DNA from: Desulfovibrionaceae bacterium
GTDB lineage: Bacteria; Desulfobacterota; Desulfovibrionia; Desulfovibrionales; Desulfovibrionaceae
Direction: 5' to 3'
Length of the DNA stretch: 64,000 nucleotides
Assembly: GCA_015233395.1 (NCBI GenBank)
Contig: JADFXV010000006.1
Location: forward strand, 1-64,000
Both the position numbers and the translations under genes were made by a program. Numbering within the stretch: position 1 is the stretch's first letter; every line of letters begins with the position of its first letter. Below, piece by piece: positions 1 to 9,852 of the stretch. The notes below the pieces were generated by a model. It was not told where the DNA came from. It made no database searches and saw nothing but the letters and a program-made list of their open reading frames with translations.

Positions 1-70
1 TGTCCTTGCGTCTGCGACGGTGAGCGATGATGTAATCGGCAACGCCGGGAATCTTCTTGCGCTCGTTCAT
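1..70 (-). CDS. partial hypothetical protein, N-terminus only
   Basis: The reverse strand reads ATG at 68-70 followed by 22 further codons before the window edge (MNERKKIPGVADYI...). A GGAGG Shine-Dalgarno lies 7-8 nt before this ATG, which favours it over the in-frame ATG four codons upstream. The visible part is basic and shows no recognisable domain. The gene is cut by the window, so nothing can be said of function. Confidence 0.5.
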   Translation of the reverse strand, partial: MNERKKIPGVADYIIAHRRRRKD

Positions 71-133
71 GACCGCCTCCATCGTTGAAGATGGAGATAA
101 ATTAACATAAATTACAGCAAGTTGAAAGACAAA

Positions 134-694
134 TTATGCTGTTTTGCCGTGCAGGGGTCTCAAAAGAATCAGTCCGGCTTGGCCCGGATCGCTGTAAATG
201 CATCTGGCGCTTACATGCGCCCAGAATGCCGTTTTGTCGTTCTTCATCATTCTCAGGTCGCGCAACTGCACCGCGCCGGTTCCGGCAAGCTGCTTGTGCA
301 ACAGGTGAAAAAAATCCCGGTCCTTCGCGTCGTGGACGAACCTGTTCAGCGGCTGCGCGATGAGTTCGCCCCTAGCCAGGCCGAGCAGGGTCGCGGCGGA
401 GAGATTGGCCTCGACGATCAATCCCTGTTCGCCGAGGGTGAGGTAGCCGACGGGCGCCAGCTCAAAGAGGTCGAAATACCGGGCGCGCAAGGTTTCCAGT
501 TCATCCCGGGCCTTGCTCAATTCCTCGTTTTGCATCTCGAGTTCGACCTGATGGACCTGGAGCTCATGGAGCAGCCGGTGCGCGTTCGGCTCCGGACCGA
601 TGAGCGGCGCGGGGAGGTTGCGCCTGGACGGAAGCTGCTCCGGCTTGCGGCGCAAGGCGTCAGCCGCAACGGATATATTCGAACTTTTTCGCAT
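134..694 (-). CDS. stand-alone PAS domain protein
   Basis: The 186-residue protein has a basic N-terminus. A short coiled coil at about 40-70 (LHELQVHQVELEMQNEEL) leads into one PAS domain at about 70-180 (FDLFELAPVGYLTLGEQGLI, then a VEANLSAATLLG core). This coiled-coil-plus-PAS arrangement usually opens larger sensor kinases in this group. Here the frame stops right after the PAS domain, with no kinase, GGDEF or HTH output and no membrane segment or signal peptide. It is either a soluble sensor acting through a partner or the remnant of a larger kinase. It lies 192 bp beyond the end of the glucan synthase gene, with a hairpin between them, so it is probably transcribed separately. Confidence 0.7.
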   Translation of the reverse strand: MRKSSNISVAADALRRKPEQLPSRRNLPAPLIGPEPNAHRLLHELQVHQVELEMQNEELSKARDELETLRARYFDLFELAPVGYLTLGEQGLIVEANLSAATLLGLARGELIAQPLNRFVHDAKDRDFFHLLHKQLAGTGAVQLRDLRMMKNDKTAFWAHVSARCIYSDPGQAGLILLRPLHGKTA

Positions 695-852
695 GCCGGT
701 TTCCAGTGAAGTGAAAATTTTCGCTTATGGGAGAGATAGCAGGAAATGAAACCCGTGGGAATGAAATTCACGAAAATGACATTGAAAAAAAGGGGTGTGT
801 TGGAATAAGTCTATATAATCGGCATATTATGCAGAAAAATAATATCACCCCA

Positions 853-873
853 GCCGCTCCCAAGGGGAGCGGC
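853..873 (-). terminator. hairpin after the glucan synthase gene
   Basis: A perfect 9-bp inverted repeat (GCCGCTCCC / GGGAGCGGC, 3-nt loop) lies 13 bp past the stop of the minus-strand gene. On that strand it is followed about 9 nt later by an AT-rich stretch containing ATTATTTTT. The U-tract is not directly adjacent, so this is a likely but not textbook intrinsic terminator. Confidence 0.5.
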
Positions 874-886
874 AAGCCCGATGCGC

Positions 887-3800
887 CTAGCTCAAAGTCA
901 CCAGGGCGTGATGCTCCCCGCGATCGTCCGTGAGAGGAATGACGCCCCCCGGCCGGCCCGCTGTATCCGGGGCGGCGGACTCGATCGCCACGCCGTCCAG
1001 CGTCACGCGGACCTCTTGCCGCGCAGCGTCGCCAAGGCGCTTGATTTCGATGTGATAGAGGGTCTCGCGAAAGCGGTAATGGATCTTGTACGAATCCCAG
1101 TGGGCCGGAATGCACGGCGCGATGCGCAGCCGGTCCACTTCCAGATGAAGGCCCAGGAGCGTCTCCACGATCAACCGGTACATCCAGCCCGCCGCGCCCG
1201 TGTACCACGTCCAGCCGCCCCGGCCGGCGTGCGGCGGCGCGGCGTAAATATCGGCGCTCATGACGTAGGGCTCGACCTTGTAGCGTTCGATGTCCTGGGG
1301 CCTGCCGCCGTGGCCGATGGGGCTGAGCATGGCGAAGAGTTCCCAGGCGCGCTTGTGGTCGCCAAGTCCAGCAAAGGCCATCGCCGCCCAGATCGCGGCG
1401 TGGGTGTATTGGCCGCCGTTTTCGCGCACCCCGGGCACGTAGCCCTTGATGTACCCGGGCTCGAGGCCTGATTTGTCGAAGGGCGGAGCGAGCAGCGCGA
1501 TGAGTTTCGCGTCGCGGCGCACCAGGCGTTCGTCCACCGCGGCCATGGCCAGGCGGGCCCGAACCGGGTCCCCGCCGCCGGAAAGGACCGCCCAGCTCTG
1601 GCTGATCGAATCGATCTGGCATTCCTCGTTGCCCACGGAGCCCAAGGGGCCGCCGTCGTCGAAATAGGCCCGCCGGTACCAGCCGCCGTCCCAGGCGCCC
1701 GCCTCGATGGCGCCCAGCAAGAGCGCCGCCTGGTCCGAACAGGCAGCGGCGAAGGCTTCGTCGCCGCGTCCCCGGGCCAACTCCGCGAACAGCGCCAGAT
1801 TCCGGTACAGGAACCACCCAAGCCAAACGCTCTCGCCCTTGCCTTCGCGGCCGACGAGATTCATGCCGTCGTTCCAGTCGCCGCAGCCCATCAGCGGCAA
1901 CCCATGCGCCCCGAAGCGCAGGGCGTGCTTGATCGAACGCACGCAATGCTCATAGAGACTCGCCGCTTCGGCCGAACGTTGCGGCTGATCGTAGTACGAC
2001 TCTTCCTTGGGATCGAGTTCGCGGCCTTCGAGGAAAGGCGCCGCTTCGTCCAGCACGCCGGTGTCGCCGGTGGCCGACACATACCGGCAGGCGGCGAACG
2101 GCAGCCACAGGAAGTCGTCGGAGAAATGCGTGCGCACGCCCTGCCCGCCCGGCGGATGCCACCAGTGTTGCACGTCGCCCTGGAGGAATTGGCGCTGCGC
2201 GCAGCGGATCAACTGCTCGCGGGCCAGCCACGGCGCGGCGTGGATCAGCGCCATGGCGTCCTGCAATTGATCGCGGAAACCGTACGCGCCGCCGGACTGA
2301 TAAAACCCGCTGCGGCCCCAAAGCCGGCAGGACAGCGTCTGGTAGACCAGCCAGCCGTTGGCCAGCACGTCCAGGGCCTTGTCCGGCGTCTCCACGTTCA
2401 CCGCGCCGAGCGTCCGGTTCCAGTGTTCCCACACCGTATCGAGGGCCTGCTGCGCGCCGGCCGATCCGCAAAAGCGCGAGACGAAATAGCGCGCTTCGTC
2501 GACGTCCCGGGCCGCGCCGAAGACGAACACGATCTGGCGCTCGACGCCCTCGGCCAGTTCGATCCGGGTCTGGATCGCGGCGCAGGGATCAAGGCCCGCC
2601 CCGGTCTTTCCCGACAACCGCGTGCGGCCCATGGCCGCCGGGTTGGCCAGCGAACCTCCCCGGCCGATGAACTCGGCGCGGTTGCCGGTCAACGTGCGCT
2701 CAAGTTCGCTGACCTGGGCGAAGACCACCCGGCCGCCGCATTCGCGGCCGTAGGCGTTGCGGGCGATGAGCGCCCCGTTGTGCGGATCGATTTCCGTGAC
2801 GATGTGCATCAGATTGGCGTGACGCCACTCGCCCATGACCAGTTCCCAATACCCGGTCAGCGACAGCTTGCGCGGCCGCTTCGAATGGTTGCGCAAGGTC
2901 ACCACCGCGAACTTCACGGGCGAGTCCATGGCCACATAGGTGGACAGAACCGAAGAGACGCCGGCTTCGTAGTGCTCGAACACGCTGTAGCCGAATCCGT
3001 GCCGGCACACGTACCCGGACCGGCCGGGCGCGGGCGACGGCGTCGGCGACCAGAATGCGCCCGTTTCCTCGTCCCGGACAAAAAACGTCTCCCCGCTTGG
3101 GTCGGCCTGCGGATCGTCGTGCCAGGTGGTCAGCCTGAATTCGTGGGCGTTCTCCACCCAGGTATAGGCGCTGCCGGATTCGCTCACGACCGTGCCGATG
3201 TGCGGGCTGGCGATGACGTTGACCCAGGGCGCGGGCGTGGCCTGGCCGGGTTCGAGGGTGACGACGTATTCGCGTCCGTCCGTCGTGAAGCCTCCCGGGC
3301 CGTTGCAGAAAATGCGTTCGCGCTCGGGCAGCGGCTGGACCAGTTCCCAGGCCCGTTTCCGCGACGGCGTGAGTTTGCCCGGCGTAAGCTCCAGAGGCGC
3401 CCGGCGCTGCACCTGTTCAAGCAAGGTCTCGGCGGAGTCGCAAAGCTCCACCCGGGCCACGGTCTGGAACAGAACCCGGTCCTCCTCGGACAATTCCTCG
3501 GCCCGCCGCGGGAAAACCCCGCCCGGCTTGTCGATGACCAGCGCTTCGGAACCGGCGTTGATCAATTCCAGGATCTGGTCCTGCAATTCCGCCCGGTAGC
3601 CCGAGAAATCCTCGTTTAAGATCACCAGGTCCGAGGCGACGCCCTTCATCCGCCAGTAGGCGTGAGCCATAAGCGCCTGTTTGACCAGGTCGAGGCGTTT
3701 TAAGTCGCTTATATGCACCAGCACGATCGGCAGATCGCCCGAGATACCGAAGCGCCAGAGCCCGGGCTGGCCGAGCCGGTTGCGGGCGATGATACTGGGC

Positions 3801-6800
3801 GCGGCGCGGCGCAGGGCGCCGGCGTAAATGACCGAGGCGGCCAGGCGGCCGTAAACCTGGGCGTCGGCTTCGCTCGCGCCCAGGCGCCGCAGCGCTTCCT
3901 GGCTTTGGAACCAGGCCATTTCAAAGGCGCGTTCGACGAAATGCTTGTCTATATATTTGTCGAGCAAGGCCAGGGCCGCTTCGCGCGTGTCCGCGACCCC
4001 GGAGATGATCTGCACGGTCGCCGATGCGTCGGGCGCCAGAGTGACGGCGCGGCGGATGGCCACGATGGGATCGAGCACCGAACCGTCCGTGTTCGACAAT
4101 GACGGCGAAACGCCGGCGTCGAGCGCCGCCGGGTTGGCGAAGGTGCGGCCGCGCCCGAGGAACCGGGCCCGGTCGGTCTCGTAGGACGGCTCGCCGGCGG
4201 CCGCGCCGGGCGCGGCCAGCAGATGAAACATCCACGGCGGCTGTTCCCCGGACGAACGGGGACGGCGCGTGCACAGGATCGCCTGGCGTTCGGGCAGGAT
4301 TTCGGTCTGCACGAACAGGTTGCTGAAGGAGCGATGGGCAAGGTCGGCATTGAGCGGCGCAAGCACCACCTCGGCGTAGCTTGTCACCTCGATGTTGCGG
4401 GCGCCCGACGACAGATTGGTGAGCTTGACGCGGCGGATCTCGACGTCGTCCTCGGGCGAAACGCTGATCTCGGTGTAGGTTTCGATCGCCTGGTCGCGGC
4501 GCCGGTATTCGGCGCGCGCCTGCACGAAGGTCGCTTCGTAGCGTTCGGCCGGACGCAGCGCCGGTTGATGCCCGCTCGACCAGAAACGCCCGGAGCCTAA
4601 GTCGCGGACGTATATGAACGTGCCCCACGAGTCGCAGGCGGCGTCCTCGCGCCAGCGGGTGACCGCCAGGTCGCGCCAGCGGCTGTAGCCGCTGCCGGCA
4701 TTGGTGATCATGACGTGGTAGCGGCCGTTGGACAACAGATGCACTTCGGGCGCCGGCGTATTCGGGTCGGTGAAGGCGCGCATGATCGAGCCCGGTTCCG
4801 CGGCCGTGGTGCGCGAGGCGGCGCTGACTTCGGCGGCGTGCGGGTACAAGGTGGCTCCTTTTTTCGGCACGCGTTCTTGCAAGAGCAGTTCCGTGGCCCG
4901 CGCCAGGGGCGAGGACATGAAGCGGCGCTGCATCGGCCGGCCGTTCAAGGCGAAGTCCAAGGCCAAAAGGCTCATGCCCTGGTGGTGGGCCATAAACGCG
5001 CGCACAACGGCGTAGGGCTTTCCCCTGGGCACGCGCGAGGCAGTGTAATCGACCGACTCGTAAAAGCCGTATGCGCCCAGAAAGCCGCTCTCGGACAACG
5101 TCTGCAAGTTGCGGCAGGCTTGCCGGGGGGCGACCGTCAGCGCCAGGGCGCTGGCGTACGGAGCGATGACCAGATCGTCCCCAAGCCCGCGCTTAAATCC
5201 CATCCCGGGCACGCCAAAGGCGCGGTATTGATAGGTTTGCCAAATATCCAGGGTATTGTAGCAGGACTCGGAAATGCCCCAGGGCACGTCGCGCTGCCGG
5301 CCGTATTCGATCTGTCGCGACACCGCGGCCTTGCAGGTCTGATCCAACAAGGTGTTGTCGTAACTGGGCATGATCAGTTGCGGCATGAGATACTCGAACA
5401 TCGAGCCGCTCCAGGAAATCAAGCTCATTTCGCCGCCGTGGCTGGTCAGCAGGCGCCCGAGCGAGAACCAATGCTTCTGCGGCGCCTGCCCCTGCGCGAT
5501 GAGCAGAAAACTGGCCAGGCGCGCTTCCGAGGCCAAAAGGTCGTAGCAGGACGGGTCGCGGCGACGCTCGTTCACGTCGTAGCCGATGGCCAGCAAATCG
5601 CGCGAGGCGTCGTAGAGAAAATCAAAATCCATTGTCGCCAGTTCGTGGCAACGGCCAATCAAATCGTCGATGATTTGAAGACGCTCCAGCGCCCCCTTGT
5701 TGCGGCAGGCCCCAAGCCCGGCCGCGTCGCCGGACGCGCCCGGGTCCGCCGCTTTCCGCCTGGCCAGCGCCGACAGGGTCGGGACGGCGCCAAAACGCTC
5801 CGGCTCCGGCGTCAGGCAGACCAGGTCGTCTCGCAGCGCCAGAATTTGCCGGTTCAACTCCCGCGTCCAGTATGCCAGTTCCCCGCCGGCGTCGGCATCC
5901 GCCGGCAGTTGGCTGGAAAGCTGCTCGCCGCCGCGCTGCATCGCCGCCAGGGCGCCGAGCGCGTCCGCAAGCGTCCGGGGCTGCCCATCCCGCAAGAGCG
6001 CGTCAAGCTCTTGCCGCAACGACCCGATGCGCCCCGCGAGCTCCGGGACGCGAGCGGCGGGGGCGAGCGCGGCGAGCACCTTCATGGTGTCGGCCAGCCC
6101 CAAAAAGGCGTTCGGCGAGAGCACGGGCGCGTCCTTCAGCTCGGCCAGCCCGGCCTGCAAGGTGAGCAGGCAGCCGGCCAGGTTGCCGCTGTCCACCGTC
6201 GAGACGTATTGCGGCCTAAGCGTCGCAAGCGTGCGCGTGTCGCACCAGTTGTAAAAATGGCCCCGGTAGCGTTCCAGCTTTTCCATCGTGGCCAGCGTAT
6301 TCGCCACCAGCCCAAGCAATTCTCCGGCGCAGACGAAACCGAAATCGTAGGCGGCCAGGGCCGAAAGCAGAGCCATGCCGATATTCGTGGGCGAAGTGCG
6401 CGAGGCTATGGCCGTAGCGGGATATTCCTGAAAGTTGTCCGGCGCGAGCCAATTGTCCCTGGGGCCGGCGAACTCGGCGAAATAGCGCCAGGTTCGCCTG
6501 GCCACCGTCCGTAAAAACGCCTGCTGCCCGGCGCTCAGTTCGCGCGCCGGGGACGTCAGCGGCCGGCTGATCCACCAGGCCGCGGCCGGCGAAGCCAGCC
6601 AGAAAACCAGGACCGGCGCGCACCAGAGCAGTTGGCCGGGCCGGATAATCGCCAAGGCGAAGGCCAGCGACGCCGCCAGAACGGGCGCGATCCACATCTC
6701 CAGGAAAAAATCGCCCGGCGTGCGCCGCGCGTTGCGGCGGGCGTAGGCCGGCGTATGCCAGAGCAGAAGACCGCGCCGGGTGAAAACCATCCGCACGCCC

Positions 6801-9658
6801 GAGCGCAGGATGGCGTCCAGGCAAAGCAGCGCTTCGTAGGGCAAAAAAAGCAGCGGCAGCGCGGCGAGCGCGAGCGGGCGTCCGGCGGAGCCGCCCATCA
6901 GGACAAGGTGCGCCGCCCAACCGCGCCCCCTGGGCTTGCGGATGCATTCGAGCGCGGCCCGGAGCACGGCGGGCGCAAACACCACGGCTGCGATCGCCAG
7001 GGTCCAGGACCAGGCCGCTCCCGGGCCAAACAGCCAACCGCCCGCGAGCAGGGCCAAAAGCGCCGGCTGCGCGAGGCTGCGCCGCAGATTGTCGCAAATT
7101 TTCCAGCGCGATAAAGCCGACAGCGGGTTCGGCTGCCGCTTGGCCGAGGCGGCGCCGGTTCCGGGCGGTCCGGGTTGTCCATCCGGGCCGGGCGCGCTCG
7201 GAAGCAGCCAGCCGGCAAGCTGCCAGTCGCCGCGTATCCAGCGGTGACGCCGGCTGGCCTCCACGGCGTAACTGGCCGGAATCTCCTCGATGAGCTCGAC
7301 ATCGGTCACCAGCGCCGAACGCGCATAGCCGCTTTCCAGCAGATCGTGGCTGAGAATGAGGTTTTCCGGAAAACGGCCGTCCACCGCCCGGCGAAAAGCG
7401 TCCACGTCGTAGATGCCCTTGCCGATGAACGATCCCTCTCCGAAAAGATCTTGATAGACGTCCGAGACTTCGCGCGAATAGGGATCGATGCCGGATTCGC
7501 CGGCGAAGAGTTTCGAGAACAGCGAGCGCCCCGCGCTGACCAGGCCGATCGAGGCGCGCGGCTGCAAAATGGCGTAGCCGTGTTTGACGCGTCCCAGGTC
7601 CGCATCGAACACCGGCCGGTTGAGCGGATGGGCGAAGTTGCCCACCAGCGTGCGCGCCGCGTCGCGGGGAAGCTGCGTGTCGGTGTCCAGGGTGACGACG
7701 TACTTGATCGAAGGTAGGACGGCCCGGTCGCCGGCGATATCCGAGAACGCGTCCGCCCCACTCCCCCTCAGCAGGGCGTTGAACTGTTCGAGCTTGCCGC
7801 GCTTGCGTTCATATCCCATCCACGTCCGTTCGGACTCGTTCCAAATCCGGGGCCGGTGGAACAGATAGAAGATGCACCCCCGCTCCTCCCCGCCCTCCGC
7901 GTCCTTGCGGTAGGTCTCGTTGAGCGCTTCCACGCCCGCGCGAGCGTGTCGCCGCAAGATCTCGTCTTCAGGCTGGACTTGCCCCGGCGCGTCGCGAAAG
8001 TCCGTGAGCAGGGCGAAAAACACGTTCGGATCGCGGTTGCCGAGGTAGCGGATCTCCAGGGCTTCGAGCAGATCGTCGATCTCTTGAGCCGAACCCAGCA
8101 AGGTGGGCACGACCACCATGGTGCGGTGAGCCGGCGGAATGCCGAGCGAAAAATCCAGGCGCGGCAGGGCGCGCGGAGGCAGGGCGAGCGTGACCGCCAA
8201 GTTCGTCAGCGATACGGCCAGCGCCGAGAGGCCGATAGCGCCCGTGGCCGCAAAAAACCAGAGGCGCCAGCCGCCGGAATGAACTCCTCCGGAAACGGAC
8301 AGCATGGCCCACACAGCCAGCGCGGCGATGAGCGCGACGGAGACGAGGTACAAGGCGAGACGGCAATTTTGGCTCGTCCGCGCGGCCCGGGTTTTCAGCG
8401 TCACCCGGCAACCGGCCGCGCGCTCGAGCTCGCGCCGTCCGTCATCGACCAGATAGTAGCCGACATGCGCGGCGCGGTCGTGTACGCCAAGGCGCGAAGC
8501 GGCCTGACGCGCAAGCGCGACGGCCTGGCTCGCCAGGGCGGGTTCGTCGAGCGCGCTTCTTCTGGCCAGATCCTCGACGACATGCCGGTAGCGGTCGCGG
8601 GTGGCGAAATCCTGGAGGGCGTGCGTTGCCGCAGGGTCATCGCGCAAGATCCCATCGACGACGCTTAGCGACTCGACGTAATTTTTCCAGTCCATCGCGC
8701 CGATGAACCGCAGGCTGCCGATGCTGTTGGCGATGGAGATCTGGTTGGCCGCGGCCGTCCGGCCGGCCGCCGCCGACAACTGGGTCGCGGTCACCCCTTG
8801 TTCGACCAGTTTCTGCTCCACCCAGGTCTGGACAAAGGCCATGGCCGGCCCTTGAGCCTGGAGCCGGGAGTAGAATTCCTCGACGAACGGGGCGGTCAGG
8901 GGCACGTCGGCCTTGGCGAACTCGGCAAGCAGATGGATGAGCTGATGCGGTTTTTTTTCGGCCGTCGACAGCATGCGGTCCGCCCACAGACTCGCCGCGT
9001 CGAGCTCCTTGCGCCGGCGGGCGATGCGCGTCCCGATGCGGCGGAGATTTTCCAAGAGCGCCAGTTGCAGCATGATCGGGAAGGCCCACAATTCGCCGAG
9101 TTTGAGCGGCTTGGCGCTTTGGTAGGCGGCGACGAACCTGGTGGCGTTGTCGCTGTCGACCCGGCCGTCCATGTGGGAGATCAATTCCAGGGCCAGATCG
9201 TAGATGCGGGGAAAACCGGCCGAGTGGCCTTCGGCCAGCCTGGGCAACTGCCTGCTGTATCCGCGCGGCAGATGCCGGCGCGCTTGACTTATCTGTTGCT
9301 CGATGAGGTAGAAATTGTCGAGCAGCCAGACTTCGGCCGGCACGATCCGTTGCCCCGGCGCGGCCGCGGCGGTCACGACGTCGTAGGCCGCCAGAAGCAC
9401 CCGTTCGTTGTCGGCCAGACGCGGCAGCAGCCGGTCGGGCCCGGAACGCTTTTCGATCGCGTGCTGGCCCGCCAGCGTCACCGCGTGGCTTTCCAGTTGT
9501 TTGATGCTGTAAAGCTCCGAGCGCAAAAGCTCGGTGTCCCGGTCGTCGCGCGGCGCTGCGCGAGCGCGCGCGGAGAATATGAAGTCTTTGATAAGTATGT
9601 CGCACTCCTCGTTTGAACCCCGGGGCGGGCAGCGCCGGATGCAGCCGGATGCGCTCAA
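887..9658 (-). CDS. ndvB: cyclic beta-1,2-glucan synthase (NdvB/ChvB type)
   Basis: This giant inner-membrane enzyme is about 2,900 residues, normal for the family. It carries an N-terminal soluble region, membrane segments around 425-490 and 860-1000, a GT84 glycosyltransferase core, and a C-terminal GH94 phosphorylase-like module that controls ring size in characterised homologues. Visible motifs include the acidic TLDTDTQLP near residue 660, RHRWIRGDWQ near 806, CGDWNDGMN near 2590 and ENGGQYTHAAIW near 2750. The product would be a periplasmic cyclic glucan made from UDP-glucose, with roles in osmotic adaptation and surface interactions in other bacteria. The start is uncertain. The longest frame begins at a TTG with a poor ribosome site. 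A good GAGGAG lies inside the frame but is followed by ATA. The conserved homology begins only at about residue 44 (LLRSELYSIKQLESHA). No partner exporter gene is adjacent. Confidence 0.93.
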   Translation of the reverse strand: MSASGCIRRCPPRGSNEECDILIKDFIFSARARAAPRDDRDTELLRSELYSIKQLESHAVTLAGQHAIEKRSGPDRLLPRLADNERVLLAAYDVVTAAAAPGQRIVPAEVWLLDNFYLIEQQISQARRHLPRGYSRQLPRLAEGHSAGFPRIYDLALELISHMDGRVDSDNATRFVAAYQSAKPLKLGELWAFPIMLQLALLENLRRIGTRIARRRKELDAASLWADRMLSTAEKKPHQLIHLLAEFAKADVPLTAPFVEEFYSRLQAQGPAMAFVQTWVEQKLVEQGVTATQLSAAAGRTAAANQISIANSIGSLRFIGAMDWKNYVESLSVVDGILRDDPAATHALQDFATRDRYRHVVEDLARRSALDEPALASQAVALARQAASRLGVHDRAAHVGYYLVDDGRRELERAAGCRVTLKTRAARTSQNCRLALYLVSVALIAALAVWAMLSVSGGVHSGGWRLWFFAATGAIGLSALAVSLTNLAVTLALPPRALPRLDFSLGIPPAHRTMVVVPTLLGSAQEIDDLLEALEIRYLGNRDPNVFFALLTDFRDAPGQVQPEDEILRRHARAGVEALNETYRKDAEGGEERGCIFYLFHRPRIWNESERTWMGYERKRGKLEQFNALLRGSGADAFSDIAGDRAVLPSIKYVVTLDTDTQLPRDAARTLVGNFAHPLNRPVFDADLGRVKHGYAILQPRASIGLVSAGRSLFSKLFAGESGIDPYSREVSDVYQDLFGEGSFIGKGIYDVDAFRRAVDGRFPENLILSHDLLESGYARSALVTDVELIEEIPASYAVEASRRHRWIRGDWQLAGWLLPSAPGPDGQPGPPGTGAASAKRQPNPLSALSRWKICDNLRRSLAQPALLALLAGGWLFGPGAAWSWTLAIAAVVFAPAVLRAALECIRKPRGRGWAAHLVLMGGSAGRPLALAALPLLFLPYEALLCLDAILRSGVRMVFTRRGLLLWHTPAYARRNARRTPGDFFLEMWIAPVLAASLAFALAIIRPGQLLWCAPVLVFWLASPAAAWWISRPLTSPARELSAGQQAFLRTVARRTWRYFAEFAGPRDNWLAPDNFQEYPATAIASRTSPTNIGMALLSALAAYDFGFVCAGELLGLVANTLATMEKLERYRGHFYNWCDTRTLATLRPQYVSTVDSGNLAGCLLTLQAGLAELKDAPVLSPNAFLGLADTMKVLAALAPAARVPELAGRIGSLRQELDALLRDGQPRTLADALGALAAMQRGGEQLSSQLPADADAGGELAYWTRELNRQILALRDDLVCLTPEPERFGAVPTLSALARRKAADPGASGDAAGLGACRNKGALERLQIIDDLIGRCHELATMDFDFLYDASRDLLAIGYDVNERRRDPSCYDLLASEARLASFLLIAQGQAPQKHWFSLGRLLTSHGGEMSLISWSGSMFEYLMPQLIMPSYDNTLLDQTCKAAVSRQIEYGRQRDVPWGISESCYNTLDIWQTYQYRAFGVPGMGFKRGLGDDLVIAPYASALALTVAPRQACRNLQTLSESGFLGAYGFYESVDYTASRVPRGKPYAVVRAFMAHHQGMSLLALDFALNGRPMQRRFMSSPLARATELLLQERVPKKGATLYPHAAEVSAASRTTAAEPGSIMRAFTDPNTPAPEVHLLSNGRYHVMITNAGSGYSRWRDLAVTRWREDAACDSWGTFIYVRDLGSGRFWSSGHQPALRPAERYEATFVQARAEYRRRDQAIETYTEISVSPEDDVEIRRVKLTNLSSGARNIEVTSYAEVVLAPLNADLAHRSFSNLFVQTEILPERQAILCTRRPRSSGEQPPWMFHLLAAPGAAAGEPSYETDRARFLGRGRTFANPAALDAGVSPSLSNTDGSVLDPIVAIRRAVTLAPDASATVQIISGVADTREAALALLDKYIDKHFVERAFEMAWFQSQEALRRLGASEADAQVYGRLAASVIYAGALRRAAPSIIARNRLGQPGLWRFGISGDLPIVLVHISDLKRLDLVKQALMAHAYWRMKGVASDLVILNEDFSGYRAELQDQILELINAGSEALVIDKPGGVFPRRAEELSEEDRVLFQTVARVELCDSAETLLEQVQRRAPLELTPGKLTPSRKRAWELVQPLPERERIFCNGPGGFTTDGREYVVTLEPGQATPAPWVNVIASPHIGTVVSESGSAYTWVENAHEFRLTTWHDDPQADPSGETFFVRDEETGAFWSPTPSPAPGRSGYVCRHGFGYSVFEHYEAGVSSVLSTYVAMDSPVKFAVVTLRNHSKRPRKLSLTGYWELVMGEWRHANLMHIVTEIDPHNGALIARNAYGRECGGRVVFAQVSELERTLTGNRAEFIGRGGSLANPAAMGRTRLSGKTGAGLDPCAAIQTRIELAEGVERQIVFVFGAARDVDEARYFVSRFCGSAGAQQALDTVWEHWNRTLGAVNVETPDKALDVLANGWLVYQTLSCRLWGRSGFYQSGGAYGFRDQLQDAMALIHAAPWLAREQLIRCAQRQFLQGDVQHWWHPPGGQGVRTHFSDDFLWLPFAACRYVSATGDTGVLDEAAPFLEGRELDPKEESYYDQPQRSAEAASLYEHCVRSIKHALRFGAHGLPLMGCGDWNDGMNLVGREGKGESVWLGWFLYRNLALFAELARGRGDEAFAAACSDQAALLLGAIEAGAWDGGWYRRAYFDDGGPLGSVGNEECQIDSISQSWAVLSGGGDPVRARLAMAAVDERLVRRDAKLIALLAPPFDKSGLEPGYIKGYVPGVRENGGQYTHAAIWAAMAFAGLGDHKRAWELFAMLSPIGHGGRPQDIERYKVEPYVMSADIYAAPPHAGRGGWTWYTGAAGWMYRLIVETLLGLHLEVDRLRIAPCIPAHWDSYKIHYRFRETLYHIEIKRLGDAARQEVRVTLDGVAIESAAPDTAGRPGGVIPLTDDRGEHHALVTLS

Positions 9659-9801
9659 GGAATTGAAACCGGGAAACGCTCTGCCGGCTTTTTTAGCCCT
9701 TTAGCCTGTTAGCAGGTATCCCCGTGGGGGTCAATGAAGCCGTTACGCAAATGCGCCGGGGAGGCGATGACGCCGGTCTTCATGATGATTGCTTGTTTTG
9801 C

Positions 9802-9820
9802 AGCCCGTTGAAAACAGGCT
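9802..9820. repeat. hairpin of the CAGCCCGTT family, copy 1
   Basis: Arms AGCCCGTT (9802-9809) and AACAGGCT (9813-9820) pair with one mismatch around a GAA loop. It lies about 33 bp past the stop of the minus-strand polyferredoxin gene. Two further copies follow the stop codons at 18363 and 55900. No U-tract follows on the gene's strand. Confidence 0.6.
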
Positions 9821-9852
9821 CTCAGGCCGCCGGCCGTTTGGGCGCGGCCTGA

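Noticed and set aside
122-709. Open frame on the plus strand opposite the PAS gene
   Set aside because: It lacks any domain pattern, while the opposite strand encodes a clear PAS domain. Long antisense frames are expected at this GC content.
1904-3619. 571-codon plus-strand frame inside the glucan synthase gene
   Set aside because: Composition is rich in Arg, Gly, Ala and His with no motif. It is a shadow of the well-supported minus-strand gene.
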